Shown here piece by piece: positions 51,175-59,931 of a DNA stretch of 64,000 bases. A program made the translations under genes and the position numbers. Numbering within the stretch: position 1 is the first letter of the stretch; every line of letters starts with the position of its first letter. A model generated the notes under the pieces. The model saw nothing but the letters and a program-made list of their open reading frames with translations, did no database searches and was not told the origin of the DNA. The DNA comes from Agromyces italicus DSM 16388 (GTDB taxonomy: Bacteria; Actinomycetota; Actinomycetes; Actinomycetales; Microbacteriaceae), in assembly GCF_000421545.1 (NCBI RefSeq), contig NZ_ATXF01000005.1, positions 310,001 to 374,000 of the forward strand. The letters are read 5' to 3'.

Positions 51175-52491
51175 TCACACGGATGCCGACCGCTCGAGCA
51201 TCGGCTTCGTGGCGACGAGGCCGAGCCAGACGACCCCGATGCCCGCTGCGAGCACGGCGGCGATGACCGCGAGCGAGAGCGGGGCGACGATGATCGTGAT
51301 CCCCGTGAGCGGCAGCATCACGACCGCCGCCGTCACGGCCGAACCGATCGCGGTGATGCGCAGCGGCGACATCACCGAGCGGCGCCGTGCGGCCTCCATC
51401 GTCGCCGTCGGCATGCCGAGCATGCCGAGCGAGCGGGAGAGGTCGGCCCGGTCGAGGATGGAGGCGGCCTGGTTCACGCCGACCGAGCAGGCGACCATGA
51501 GGAACGAGCCGACGACGGTGATCAGGATGCCGGTGCGGATGTCGGCGAACAGCAGCATCGACTCGGTGTCGGCGGCCTCCCCGAACGAGCCGAGCAGGGC
51601 GATGCCGGTGCCCGCGAACACGGCCATGAAGCTCGTCATGGCGACGCCGGAGACCTGCCGCCAGGCCGCCTTGGGCGACTCGAGCACGGCGCGTGCGGCC
51701 AGGAGTCGCTGGGGGGTCTTCGCGCGCCGCGCCTGCGACCGCGCGACGAGGCGGATCACCCACGGCCCGATCAGGTTCAGCACGGCGATCGTGCCGCCGA
51801 ACGCCGCACCGAGCATCGCGAGGATGACCATCGCCGAGCCGGCCACCTGAAGCACGGCCATCATGCCGAACGCGACCGCGATGACTGCGAGGCCCACGAC
51901 GATGCGCAGCCAGTGCAGCTTCGGGGCGTCCTGCCTCGTGCGCACGCCGAGCGGCGAGATGACGACCTGGCGGAGCCCGAGCACCGCACTCGCGGCGGCG
52001 AGCAGCGCGACGCCGCCGACGACGCCGACGAGTGCGGGCAGCCCGAGCAGCACGCCGTCGAGGCCGAGCGGCTCGCCGCGGAACGGGATGAGCGCGATGA
52101 GCGGCACGAGGAGGAAGTAGAGCACGACCCCGGCGACGGCGCCGACGACCGCGAGCACCACCGATTCGAGCACGGCGAGTGCCGACACTGTGGCGGGCGT
52201 CGCGCCGAGCAGTCGCAGGGTCGCGAGCCGGTCGTCGCGGCGTCGGGCCGAGAGACGGGCCGCGGCGCCGCCGAGCGAGGACAGCGGCACCACCAGCAGC
52301 ACGAGGGCGACCACGGCGAGCGCCTGATACGTGACCCCCATGTCGTCGGTCCAGCTCCAGAACGACTGGGCGCCGCCGAGCACGGTGAGCAGCAGCGCGG
52401 TGACGATCGCGAACGCGGTGGCGGGCAGCGCGAGCGGGGCGAGGCCGCCCGTTCCGGGCCGGGCGAGCAGCCAGGCGACGCGGCCGATCAT
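51175..52491 (-). CDS. FtsX-like ABC transporter permease (MacB type)
   Basis: A 438-residue membrane protein with about eight to ten spans and two FtsX-like domains, each preceded by RLSARRRDDRLATLRLLGAT-type and LDRADLSRSLGMLGMPTATM-type cytoplasmic helices. Such permeases move lipids, peptides or drugs, or transmit mechanical signals, with a MacB-like ATPase. The ATPase gene lies directly upstream and overlaps by ATGA. Substrate unknown. Confidence 0.85.
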   Translation of the reverse strand: MIGRVAWLLARPGTGGLAPLALPATAFAIVTALLLTVLGGAQSFWSWTDDMGVTYQALAVVALVLLVVPLSSLGGAAARLSARRRDDRLATLRLLGATPATVSALAVLESVVLAVVGAVAGVVLYFLLVPLIALIPFRGEPLGLDGVLLGLPALVGVVGGVALLAAASAVLGLRQVVISPLGVRTRQDAPKLHWLRIVVGLAVIAVAFGMMAVLQVAGSAMVILAMLGAAFGGTIAVLNLIGPWVIRLVARSQARRAKTPQRLLAARAVLESPKAAWRQVSGVAMTSFMAVFAGTGIALLGSFGEAADTESMLLFADIRTGILITVVGSFLMVACSVGVNQAASILDRADLSRSLGMLGMPTATMEAARRRSVMSPLRITAIGSAVTAAVVMLPLTGITIIVAPLSLAVIAAVLAAGIGVVWLGLVATKPMLERSASV

Positions 52492-53204
52492 GCGCCGGCC
52501 TCCGCGCTCGCGCCCGCGGGCACCCGCTCGCCGACGATGCGCCCGTCGCGCATGTCGACGATGCGCGAACAGCGCCCCGCGACGTCTGCGTCGTGGGTGA
52601 CGACGACGAGCGTGCGGCCCTGCCCGGTCGTGGAGTCGAGCAGCGCCCGCATCACCTCGGCGGAGGTGGCCGAGTCGAGTGCGCCGGTCGGCTCGTCGGC
52701 GAACACCACGGCCGCCCCCGTGACCTGCGCTCGCGCGATGGCGACGCGCTGCGCCTGTCCGCCCGAGAGCTGGCCGATGCGGCGGTCCTCCATGCCGGCG
52801 AGCCCCAGGGCGGCGAGCCAGCCGCCACCGTATTCCTCGGCGCGGGCGCGAGGCATCCCGTTCAGCATGAGTGCGAGTGCGACGTTCTCGACCGCAGTGA
52901 GCTCGGGAATCAGCAGGCCCTGCTGGAACACGAAGCCGAACGCTTCGCGACGCAGGCGCGAGCGCTCCCGCTCGCCGAGCGCCGTGACCTCGACCCGCCC
53001 GGCGCCCGACTGGAACGCCACCGTGCCGGTGTCGGGTGCGACGATGCCGGCGAGGCAGTGCAGCAGCGTCGTCTTGCCCGAGCCGGAGGCTCCCATGATG
53101 GCGAGCGACTCGCCGGTGCGCACACGGAGGTCGACGCCCGCGAGCGCGTGCGTCTGACCGAAGGACTTCACGAGGCCGGATGCCTCGAGCACGAAGGAAC
53201 TCAT
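52488..53204 (-). CDS. ABC transporter ATPase (MacB/LolD-like)
   Basis: A 238-residue ATPase: Walker A GASGSGKTTLLH, Q-loop FVFQQGLLIPELT, signature LSGGQAQRVAIARA, Walker B VVFADEPTGALD, His in VTHDADVAG. These are LolD/MacB-type motifs. It partners the FtsX-like permease downstream. Two perfect hairpins lie just upstream of its start region (53237-53293). Confidence 0.92.
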   Translation of the reverse strand: MSSFVLEASGLVKSFGQTHALAGVDLRVRTGESLAIMGASGSGKTTLLHCLAGIVAPDTGTVAFQSGAGRVEVTALGERERSRLRREAFGFVFQQGLLIPELTAVENVALALMLNGMPRARAEEYGGGWLAALGLAGMEDRRIGQLSGGQAQRVAIARAQVTGAAVVFADEPTGALDSATSAEVMRALLDSTTGQGRTLVVVTHDADVAGRCSRIVDMRDGRIVGERVPAGASAEAGA

Positions 53205-53236
53205 GCTTCGAGCCTGCCCGGGCGGCGGGGAACACG

Positions 53237-53293
53237 CGTCGGGCGGGAGAGGTATCTCCCGCCCGACGGGGTCATCCCCCCGGATGACCCCGT
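53237..53293. terminator. Two adjacent perfect hairpins
   Basis: Hairpin 1: 14-bp arms 53237-53250 and 53255-53268 (CGTCGGGCGGGAGA, loop GGTA). Hairpin 2: 12-bp arms 53266-53277 and 53282-53293 around CCCC. They share three bases at the junction, so they cannot both form fully. They lie between the end of one minus-strand operon and the start of the next, as expected for a terminator; there is no T-tract. Confidence 0.6.
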
Positions 53294-53296
53294 CCG

Positions 53297-53334
53297 CTGG
53301 TCGAGGTGGAAACGGAGCGACCGTCTCGAAACCT
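53297..53334. repeat. Dispersed repeat family A, single unit
   Basis: CTGGTCGAGGTGGAAACGG then GACCGTCTCGAAACCT, abutting the stop of the permease gene. Confidence 0.7.
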
Positions 53335-54125
53335 CAGCGCGGTGTGGCCTTCCGGATGACCAGGAATCCCGCAACGGCCGCGACGACCGCGGCGACGAGC
53401 GTGAGGGTGAACACCCCGAGCAGACCGATCGAGGCGAACCAGCTCAGCACGGCAGGCCAGGTGTTCGTGAAGGTGAAGCCGGCGATGAGCGCGAGCACGA
53501 GGGCGACGAAGCTGAAGAACAGGGTCATCATTCCGCGCACCCGCCACCGCATGTACACGGTCGTCACTCCGGCGCCGACGAAGAGCACGAACAGCTGGAG
53601 CGAGAACGTCGTGAAGAAGTCGAACGTCCACCCCGACTGCCCGTACCAGAGTGTGTCGAACATGCCGGCCCCGATCCACCAGCCGCCGGTCGCCTTCTCG
53701 ATCTGCACGAGGGTCGCGATGGCGACGGCCATCTCGGCCGCGACGAACACGAACATCGCGCTGAGGCCGAGCCAGTAGTCGCGTCGCGTCGAGCCGAAGC
53801 CGAGCGCGAACGAGAAGGTGAACGCGACGGCCTGCACGCCGACCGCGACGAGGTACCACTGGGGTGAGAGCACGGCCCAGCTGTAGCGGAAGCCCTCCTG
53901 GATGTCGCTCGCGTCGACCGCGGCCCCGCCGGCCCCCTGGATGATGAGCGCCACGATCATCGTGACGGCCCAGGCGCCGCCGAGGATGAGCCAGGGCACA
54001 CCGAAGAAGATCGTGGGGTTCACGGCGAGCAGGCGGACGATGCGCCAGATCTCGCCCGGACGGACTCGGCTGGACATCGACGCCTCCCGTTCGGCGGTGG
54101 CGGCGGTCGTGGTGACGGCGGTCAT
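53334..54125 (-). CDS. ABC-2 type permease-like membrane protein
   Basis: A 263-residue membrane protein with about six spans (IFFGVPWLILGGAWAVTMIV, WYLVAVGVQAVAFTFSFALG, LGLSAMFVFVAAEMAVAIA, LQLFVLFVGAGVTTVYMRW, LFFSFVALVLALIAGFTF, GVFTLTLVAAVVAAVAGFLV). It is encoded with an ATPase and a YtrA-type regulator, the layout of ytr-like exporters. Start ATG at 54125 overlaps the ATPase stop (ATGA). Likely role: export or cell-envelope stress response. Confidence 0.82.
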   Translation of the reverse strand: MTAVTTTAATAEREASMSSRVRPGEIWRIVRLLAVNPTIFFGVPWLILGGAWAVTMIVALIIQGAGGAAVDASDIQEGFRYSWAVLSPQWYLVAVGVQAVAFTFSFALGFGSTRRDYWLGLSAMFVFVAAEMAVAIATLVQIEKATGGWWIGAGMFDTLWYGQSGWTFDFFTTFSLQLFVLFVGAGVTTVYMRWRVRGMMTLFFSFVALVLALIAGFTFTNTWPAVLSWFASIGLLGVFTLTLVAAVVAAVAGFLVIRKATPR

Positions 54126-55027
54126 GCTGCGGCCTCCTGTTCGATCGAAGCGGCGAGGTCGGCGCCGGTGAGGTGGACGATGAGCTGCTGGAGCGAAACG
54201 GGCGCGAGCTCGAGGCCGAGCTCGGCGGCGCGCACGCGCTCGGCGTGGTCGAGCCGCCCGTCGATGGTGACGGAGGCGAGCCCGCCGAGGCCCTCGCGGC
54301 CGATGACCGGCCGATCGGCGACGAACTGCTCGACGGCGGCGCGGGCACCCGCGATCGTCGTCGCCGAGCCGCGCACCTCCTCGGCGTCGCGGTCGAGGAG
54401 GATCCGCCCCTGGTCGATCAGGATGATGTGCTCGAGCAGGTTCGCGACCTCGTCGATCAGGTGCGTCGAGAGCACGATCGTGCGGGGGTGCGCGGCGAAG
54501 TCCTCGAGCAGCCGATCGTAGAAGATGTGGCGCGCGACCGCGTCGAGCCCGAGGTACGGCTCGTCGAAGAAGGTGAGCGGCGCCCGGGAGGCGAGTCCGA
54601 CGATCACGCCGACGGCAGAGAGCTGACCCCGGCTGAGCTTCTTGATGGGACGCTTGAGCGGCAAACGGAAGTCGGCGATGAGCCGGTCGGCGAACTCCTG
54701 GTCCCAGTTCTCGAAGAACCACGGCGCGGCCGTGAAGACGTGCCGCGGGGCGAAGTCTTCGGGGTAGCGCTGCGACTCGGCGATGAAGCAGAGACGTCGC
54801 AGCACGTCGGCGTGCTCGGCCGGGGTCCGCCCGAAGACCTCGATCTCACCGCCGTTCGGGAAGAGCTGCCCGGTGAGCAGCTGCATGATGGTCGTCTTGC
54901 CGGCGCCGTTGCGGCCGAGGAGCCCGTAGATGCGGTTCTCCTCGAGCGTGAAGTCGACGCCGTCGACGGCGGTGAAGTCGCCGTAGCGCTTCGTGAGTCC
55001 GGATACCCGGGCCACGGTGGTGGTCAT
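54122..55027 (-). CDS. ABC transporter ATPase (YtrB-like)
   Basis: A 301-residue ATPase: Walker A GRNGAGKTTIMQ, Walker B APLTFFDEPYLGLD, His in LSTHLIDEVANL. The signature is degenerate, KKLSRGQLSA in place of LSGGQ, as in ytr/bcr-type antibiotic-response ATPases. A C-terminal domain of about 80 residues follows. It overlaps both its regulator and its permease by ATGA, forming a tight three-gene operon. Confidence 0.9.
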   Translation of the reverse strand: MTTTVARVSGLTKRYGDFTAVDGVDFTLEENRIYGLLGRNGAGKTTIMQLLTGQLFPNGGEIEVFGRTPAEHADVLRRLCFIAESQRYPEDFAPRHVFTAAPWFFENWDQEFADRLIADFRLPLKRPIKKLSRGQLSAVGVIVGLASRAPLTFFDEPYLGLDAVARHIFYDRLLEDFAAHPRTIVLSTHLIDEVANLLEHIILIDQGRILLDRDAEEVRGSATTIAGARAAVEQFVADRPVIGREGLGGLASVTIDGRLDHAERVRAAELGLELAPVSLQQLIVHLTGADLAASIEQEAAA

Positions 55028-55392
55028 GATGCGGTCCTCTCGGATCGGAGTGCGGCGAGCATGCCCGCCAGGTCGTCGACGTCGATACCGAGCTTGTCGG
55101 CCTCGACGAGGAGGGGTCGAAGGTACTGGGCGCTGAATTCGGCCCGTCGCCGCTGGATGAGGCGATCACGGGCGCCGACGGTCACGAACATGCCGATCCC
55201 CCGTCGCTTCTCCACGAATCCGTCGTCGACAAGACGACCCACCCCCTTCAGTGCGGTGGCCGGGTTCACCCTGAGGAATGCCGCGAACTCGTTGATCGAC
55301 GGGATCTGCGAGCCCTCGGGCAGCGTTCCGTCGATGATGTCGTTCTCGAGCTGTTCCGCGATCTGGATGAAGATCGGTCGCGAGTCGTCCAT
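55024..55392 (-). CDS. GntR family regulator, YtrA subfamily
   Basis: A 122-residue YtrA-type repressor: winged helix at about 10-78 (PIFIQIAEQLENDIIDGTLP, NEFAAFLRVNPATALKGVGR, RRGIGMFV) and only a short helical C-terminal dimerisation part, without a ligand domain. YtrA regulators control their own ABC operon in response to envelope stress or antibiotics. A perfect 11-bp palindrome lies 38 nt upstream. Confidence 0.92.
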   Translation of the reverse strand: MDDSRPIFIQIAEQLENDIIDGTLPEGSQIPSINEFAAFLRVNPATALKGVGRLVDDGFVEKRRGIGMFVTVGARDRLIQRRRAEFSAQYLRPLLVEADKLGIDVDDLAGMLAALRSERTAS

Positions 55393-55430
55393 GCCCGCCC
55401 ATCTGGTGCGGCGAGGCGTTCACCTCGCAT

Positions 55431-55460
55431 GTTGGTTAGTTACTTCAGCAACTAACCAAC
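55431..55460. promoter_or_regulatory. YtrA-type operator
   Basis: GTTGGTTAGTT and AACTAACCAAC are perfect 11-bp arms around an 8-nt centre. The AT-rich, strictly symmetric site lies 38 nt before the regulator's start codon and should overlap its promoter. Confidence 0.75.
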
Positions 55461-55478
55461 CACCCTTGGGCGAGGATG

Positions 55479-56459
55479 TCAACCCTTTCGTGAAAGTCGC
55501 AACCGCCCCTGGGTGAGCAGGATGCCCACGAGCACGAGCGCGGCACCGAGCGGCTCGTGCCACGAGAAGCGTTCGCCGAGCAGCATCACGCCGAGGGCGA
55601 CCCCGACGACCGGCGTCACGTAGGTGACCGTCGAGGTGCCGGTCGGGCCCCACGCGCGCAGCACGTTGATGTTCCAGATGTAGGCGAGCCCCGTTCCGAG
55701 CAGGCCGAGCGCGACCAGCGAGAGCACGACGGGCAAGTCGAGCTCGACCGGCCCGATCGCCACGACGGGCGTCAACACGAGCATGACGACCGCCGACACC
55801 CCGATCGAGAGGAAGGCGAACGTCGCCGGCGCGATCGGCCGGCCGCTCAGGAACTTGCGCTGGTAGCCGAAGGTGAAGCCGTAGCAGGCCGTCGCGACGA
55901 GGCAGGCGAGCTGTCCCGCGACGCTGCCCGTGAGCGCCGTGATCTGCCACGGACCAATCACGACGAGCACCCCGAGGATGCCGACGCCGACGCCCGCCCA
56001 GCGGCTGAGCCCCAGCTTCTCGACACGGAACACGAGCGTCGCCATGAGCGCCGTCATGATCGGCGTCGTCGCGTTGTAGATCGAGGCGAGGCTCGACGAG
56101 ACGTACTGCTCGGCCCACGCGAAGCACAGGTACGGGATGACGCAGGTCGTGAGCGAGACGACCAGGAAGTGCCCCCACACGGCCGGTTCTCGCGGCAGCA
56201 CCGGGCCGGGCGCACCGTCTGGTGCGGTCACGCGCGGCCGCGTCACGAGCACGATGACCCCGAGGGCGAGGCCGCCCAGCACGGTTCGCGACCACGCGAC
56301 CTGCCCGAACGACACCCCGTCGAGCGCGACCTTCATGAAGAGGAAGCTCGCGCCCCACACGAGCCCCATCGCGAGGAACTGCACCCACGTCGACAGCCGC
56401 TTCGGCGGCGCCGAGACGGATGCTTCAGCGGGGGCTTCGATCGATTCGGTGCTGCTCAC
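55479..56459 (-). CDS. EamA/DMT-family transporter
   Basis: A 326-residue membrane protein with ten spans in two EamA repeats (about 25-155 and 175-310). Typical segments: FLAMGLVWGASFLFMKVALD, VVSLTTCVIPYLCFAWAEQY, ITALTGSVAGQLACLVATAC, LGTGLAYIWNINVLRAWGPT. DMT transporters usually export amino acids or metabolites; the substrate is unknown. ATG at 56459. Single gene, convergent to nothing; reads into the YtrA operator region. Confidence 0.88.
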   Translation of the reverse strand: MSSTESIEAPAEASVSAPPKRLSTWVQFLAMGLVWGASFLFMKVALDGVSFGQVAWSRTVLGGLALGVIVLVTRPRVTAPDGAPGPVLPREPAVWGHFLVVSLTTCVIPYLCFAWAEQYVSSSLASIYNATTPIMTALMATLVFRVEKLGLSRWAGVGVGILGVLVVIGPWQITALTGSVAGQLACLVATACYGFTFGYQRKFLSGRPIAPATFAFLSIGVSAVVMLVLTPVVAIGPVELDLPVVLSLVALGLLGTGLAYIWNINVLRAWGPTGTSTVTYVTPVVGVALGVMLLGERFSWHEPLGAALVLVGILLTQGRLRLSRKG

Positions 56460-56580
56460 CCACCGAGGCTACGGCGGCGGGACACCCGCCGGAATGCCTC
56501 CCGAACTCCGTGTCCGGAATCCGCCGAAGAACGGCAGCCCCGTGGCATCCGGCCGCTCGAAAAGGCCGACCGACCTCGGC

Positions 56581-56607
56581 GGTCGAGGAGCGAGCGTCTC
56601 GAGACCT
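56581..56607. repeat. Dispersed repeat family A, short unit
   Basis: GGTCGAGGAGCGAGCGTC followed by TCGAGACC. A compact unit downstream of the AAA ATPase gene. Confidence 0.75.
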
Positions 56608-56613
56608 CCCGCG

Positions 56614-57846
56614 TCAGACCTTCGGCCAGTCGCTGCTCAGGTATGCCTCGACGGCACGATGCCGGAAGGAGTACGGCTTGCCGCGATCGATGATGCCGCG
56701 GACGGTGTCGAGCCGCTGCGAGGTCGGCCCCGCATCGGTGACCTTGGCGAGGCCCATCCCCTCCGCGATGCGGGTGAGCGTGCGCGCCTCCGCGGGAAGC
56801 TCGGCCATCGCCTGCAGCAACAGCCGCTCGCGCGCCGGCAGTCGCTCGAGGATGCGTTCGACATGCGCGGTCGCTTCGCGTTGCGCCCCGCGCCAACCGC
56901 GGAGAACCTCTTCTGCGGTGATCGTTGCGCCCACCCCGGCGTACCACGCCTGTTCACCGGCGAGCTGGAATAGGAACGGCTCACCACGGCAGATGTCGAC
57001 GACGCGGGCGGCCGCGTCGGGTTCCATACGGATGCGCGCGGTGCCACCGTTGCCGTCGGAGACCTCCCAGCCCTCGAGGACGAAGACCTGCAGCGCCTCG
57101 GCAAGATCTTCGTCGTCGATCGCTGAGAGCGTGGTGGTCTTGAATCGTCGCGCGAAAGTCGCACCCTTCCGAGCCCCGGCCATGTCTTCGAAGTCGGGCA
57201 GACCGGTCAGGTACACGGCGATCGGCAGGGAGCGATTCACGCGGGCGCCCCCGGGCACGTCGACCTCGACCTCGTGCGTGAGCGCATCACCGAGCGCGAT
57301 GAGCAGCTGCGAGAGCGCCCGTTCGTCCGTGATGTTCTGAATCTCGTCGATGTGGATCAGCGCAATGACGTCCCGACGCGCGATCGCCGCGCGCCCAACC
57401 TCGATCAGCAGCTGCGTGAGCGCCGAGTAGGGCTCGAGTCCGTCTGCTCCGCGAATCGTGAGCGAGATGCCGGAGACGGCGACCGCCTGCACCCGTGCGA
57501 TCGTGTCGGAGATCCGCTTCTCGCGCGAAGCCGGCAGCCCCGCGTCGGCAGCGAGTTTCAGCACGGCATCTGCGACGAGTTTGAGGGGGTCGGCGCCCGC
57601 GGGGATGCGGAGTTGCGGGGTGACCCAGTCGCCAGAGCGCGTCGCCTCTTGCGCGATGCGACGAACCAGCGTCGACTTGCCGAGCCCGGGCTCACCGAGA
57701 ATCGTTCTGCCACGTTCTGGAAGACCGGCAAGGCGGCGTGGGCGAACCACGTCCCGCCAATCGCTCAGCTGTTCGGTGCGCCCGGCCCACACCTCGGGGA
57801 TGGTGTCGGAGCCGGGGCTGAACGGGTTGTCGAGAGCGTCGCGCAT
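56614..57846 (-). CDS. AAA ATPase with C-terminal winged-helix-like region
   Basis: A 410-residue P-loop ATPase of the AAA_16/Orc-Cdc6-like kind. Walker A LGEPGLGKSTLVRRI, Walker B VIALIHIDEIQNI, sensor region VYLTGLPDFED with Asp/Arg, and helical C-terminal part with a winged-helix pattern (REATAHVERILERLPARERL, TLTRIAEGMGLAKVTDAG). The N-terminal residues name a receptor-like input WAGRTEQLSDWRDVV. ATG at 57846 appears leaderless, with TAAACT a few bases upstream. Two GATAA palindromes cover its promoter, implying self-repression. Substrate or partner unknown. Confidence 0.85.
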   Translation of the reverse strand: MRDALDNPFSPGSDTIPEVWAGRTEQLSDWRDVVRPRRLAGLPERGRTILGEPGLGKSTLVRRIAQEATRSGDWVTPQLRIPAGADPLKLVADAVLKLAADAGLPASREKRISDTIARVQAVAVSGISLTIRGADGLEPYSALTQLLIEVGRAAIARRDVIALIHIDEIQNITDERALSQLLIALGDALTHEVEVDVPGGARVNRSLPIAVYLTGLPDFEDMAGARKGATFARRFKTTTLSAIDDEDLAEALQVFVLEGWEVSDGNGGTARIRMEPDAAARVVDICRGEPFLFQLAGEQAWYAGVGATITAEEVLRGWRGAQREATAHVERILERLPARERLLLQAMAELPAEARTLTRIAEGMGLAKVTDAGPTSQRLDTVRGIIDRGKPYSFRHRAVEAYLSSDWPKV

Positions 57847-57848
57847 GC

Positions 57849-57889
57849 TGATAAGTTTATCACTGCCCATCCCGCCGATAAAGTTATCA
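57849..57889. promoter_or_regulatory. Two GATAA operator boxes over the AAA ATPase promoter
   Basis: TGATAAGTTTATCA (57849-57862) and CGATAAAGTTATCA (57876-57889) are near-perfect palindromes, 27 bp apart centre to centre. Read on the minus strand the first overlaps a TAAACT -10 box 7 nt before the ATG and the second lies at -35. Confidence 0.65.
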
Positions 57890-57947
57890 ACACCCTCGAC
57901 GGCGACCCGGCCCAAGAATAGGCTGGCGCCGACGAAGGGCGGAGCTC

Positions 57948-58139
57948 ATGAACTGGGTGCTCATCATCGGCGGAGTCCTGCTGGCTCTGTCCGGGATCGT
58001 CTGGACACTGCAGGGCGTGGGAGCGCTGCCCGGCTCGGCCATGAGCGGCGTGACCCTCTGGGCGATCGTCGGGCCGATCGTCGCGGTCGTCGGCGTCGCC
58101 CTGCTCAGCTGGGGTATCGCGAGACGGCGACGCGGCTGA
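57948..58139 (+). CDS. Small two-span membrane protein
   Basis: A 63-residue protein with two TM helices (WVLIIGGVLLALSGIVWTLQ and WAIVGPIVAVVGVALLSWGI) joined by a Gly-rich loop and ending in Arg residues. ATG at 57948 has GGAG upstream. Function unknown; similar proteins are common in actinobacteria. Confidence 0.7.
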   Translation: MNWVLIIGGVLLALSGIVWTLQGVGALPGSAMSGVTLWAIVGPIVAVVGVALLSWGIARRRRG

Positions 58140-58143
58140 TTCG

Positions 58144-58176
58144 TCGGTCGAGCAGCGAAGCGCAACGAGACCACGA
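58144..58176. repeat. Dispersed repeat family A, degenerate
   Basis: CGGTCGAGCAGCGAAGCG then CAACGAGACCACGAGG. A weak match to both cores. Confidence 0.5.
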
Positions 58177-58179
58177 GGC

Positions 58180-58217
58180 GGGCGGATGCCACGGGGCTGA
58201 CCCCGGGGCATCCGCCC
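58180..58217. terminator. Bidirectional terminator hairpin
   Basis: GGGCGGATGCC (58180-58190) pairs with GGCATCCGCCC (58207-58217), and inner CGGGG pairs with CCCCG around CTGA, giving a stem of about 16 bp with one mismatch. It separates two convergent genes. No T-tract. Confidence 0.6.
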
Positions 58218-58299
58218 GATCGGTTTCGGCACGGTGGGGCAGGCGGTGCCGCCGTGCCGAGTGCCGTCCGGCGGCGGGCCCCCACCCGCCGCCGGAACC

Positions 58300-59931
58300 C
58301 TAGTGCTGCGTCGCCTTCTCGGCGCCGACGCCGGTGAGCGAGCGCACCTCCATCTCGGACTGCTTGGCGGGGTCTTCTGTGCCCTTGTCCAGGACCGTGC
58401 CGAGCCAGCCGAGGAAGAACGCCAGCGGGATCGAGACGATTCCGGGGTTCGACAGCGGGAAGATCGCGAAGTCGATCGCCTCCGTCTTCAGCATCGACGT
58501 CTCGGAGCCAGAGACCACCGGAGAGAAGATGATGAGCAGGATCGCCGAGGCGAGACCGCCGTACATGCTCCAGAGTGCGCCCTTGGTCGTGAAGCGCTTC
58601 CAGAAGAGGGAGTACACGATCGTCGGCAGGTTCGCCGAGGCGGCCACCGCGAACGCGAGCGCCACGAGGAAGGCGACGTTCTGGCCGTTCGCGCCGATGC
58701 CGCCGATGATCGCGACGACGCCGATGATGACGACGGTGCGACGCGCGACCTTGACCTCGGCGCCCGGCTCGGGCTTGCCCTTCTTCACGACCGAGGCGTA
58801 GATGTCGTGCGCGAACGACGCCGCGGCCGTGATCGTGAGGCCGGCGACGACCGCGAGGATCGTCGCGAAGGCGATCGCCGAGATCAGGCCGAGCAGCAGC
58901 GGGCCGCCGAGCTCGAACGCGAGCAGCGGGGCCGCCGAGTTCGCGCCGCCGGGGGCCGCGGCGATGACGTCGGCACCCACGAGGGCGGCCGCGCCGTAGC
59001 CGAGCACGAGCGTGAACACGTAGAAGATGCCGATGAGCCAGATCGCCCACACGACCGACTTGCGGGCCTCCTTCGCGGTGGGCACCGTGTAGAAGCGCAT
59101 GAGCACGTGCGGCAGTGCCGCGGTGCCGAGCACGAGGGCGAGGCCGAGCGAGAGGAAGTCGATCTTCGAGACGTCGGAGACGCCGTACTTCAGGCCCGGG
59201 TTCAGGATCTCGGGGTTGCCCGCCGTCGCGACCGCGTTCTCGAGCAGGGTCGAGAAGTTGAAGCCGTTGATCGCGAGCACCCAGACCGTCATCACGCCGG
59301 CGCCCGCGATCAGCAGGATCGCCTTGATGATCTGCACCCAGGTGGTGCCCTTCATGCCGCCGATGAGCACGTAGAGGATCATGAGTGCACCGACCACGGT
59401 GATGACGAGGGCCTGCCCGAGCTGGTCGCCGACGCCGAGCAGCAGCGAGACGAGCCCGCCGGCGCCGGCCATCTGCGCGAGCAGGTAGAAGAAGCAGACG
59501 ACGAGCGTCGTGGTCGCGGCGGCGATGCGCACCGGCTTCTGCTTCAACCGGAACGAGAGCACGTCGGCCATCGTGAACTTGCCGGTGTTGCGCAGCAGTT
59601 CGGCGACGAGCAGCAACGCGACGAGCCACGCCACGAGGAAGCCGATCGAGTACAGGAACCCGTCGTAGCCGGTGATCGCGATCGCCCCGACGATGCCGAG
59701 GAACGACGCCGCCGAGAGGTAGTCGCCGGCGATCGCCGAGCCGTTCTGCCCGCCCGTGAACGAGCGACCTGCCGCGTAGTAGTCGGCGGCGGTCTTGTTG
59801 TTGCGGCTCGCACGGAACACGATGATCATCGTGATCGCGACGAAGGCGCCGAAGATCGCGATGTTGAGCCACGGCTCACCGGGCGACGCGGGGGCGGTCT
59901 CGGCGGCGCGGAGGACGGTGGAAACGCTCAT
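58300..59931 (-). CDS. Sodium:solute symporter (ActP/MctC-like)
   Basis: A 543-residue symporter with about 13 spans. SSS-family motifs: YYAAGRSFTGGQNGSAIAGD, ILYVLIGGMKGTTWVQIIKA, LPHVLMRFYTVPTAKEARKS. This is the ActP/MctC subgroup, which takes up acetate, propionate or pyruvate with sodium or protons. The last 35 residues are charged and cytoplasmic. ATG at 59931 overlaps the stop of the DUF485 gene (ATGA). The pair lies next to a LytS/LytTR system transcribed the other way. Confidence 0.93.
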   Translation of the reverse strand: MSVSTVLRAAETAPASPGEPWLNIAIFGAFVAITMIIVFRASRNNKTAADYYAAGRSFTGGQNGSAIAGDYLSAASFLGIVGAIAITGYDGFLYSIGFLVAWLVALLLVAELLRNTGKFTMADVLSFRLKQKPVRIAAATTTLVVCFFYLLAQMAGAGGLVSLLLGVGDQLGQALVITVVGALMILYVLIGGMKGTTWVQIIKAILLIAGAGVMTVWVLAINGFNFSTLLENAVATAGNPEILNPGLKYGVSDVSKIDFLSLGLALVLGTAALPHVLMRFYTVPTAKEARKSVVWAIWLIGIFYVFTLVLGYGAAALVGADVIAAAPGGANSAAPLLAFELGGPLLLGLISAIAFATILAVVAGLTITAAASFAHDIYASVVKKGKPEPGAEVKVARRTVVIIGVVAIIGGIGANGQNVAFLVALAFAVAASANLPTIVYSLFWKRFTTKGALWSMYGGLASAILLIIFSPVVSGSETSMLKTEAIDFAIFPLSNPGIVSIPLAFFLGWLGTVLDKGTEDPAKQSEMEVRSLTGVGAEKATQH

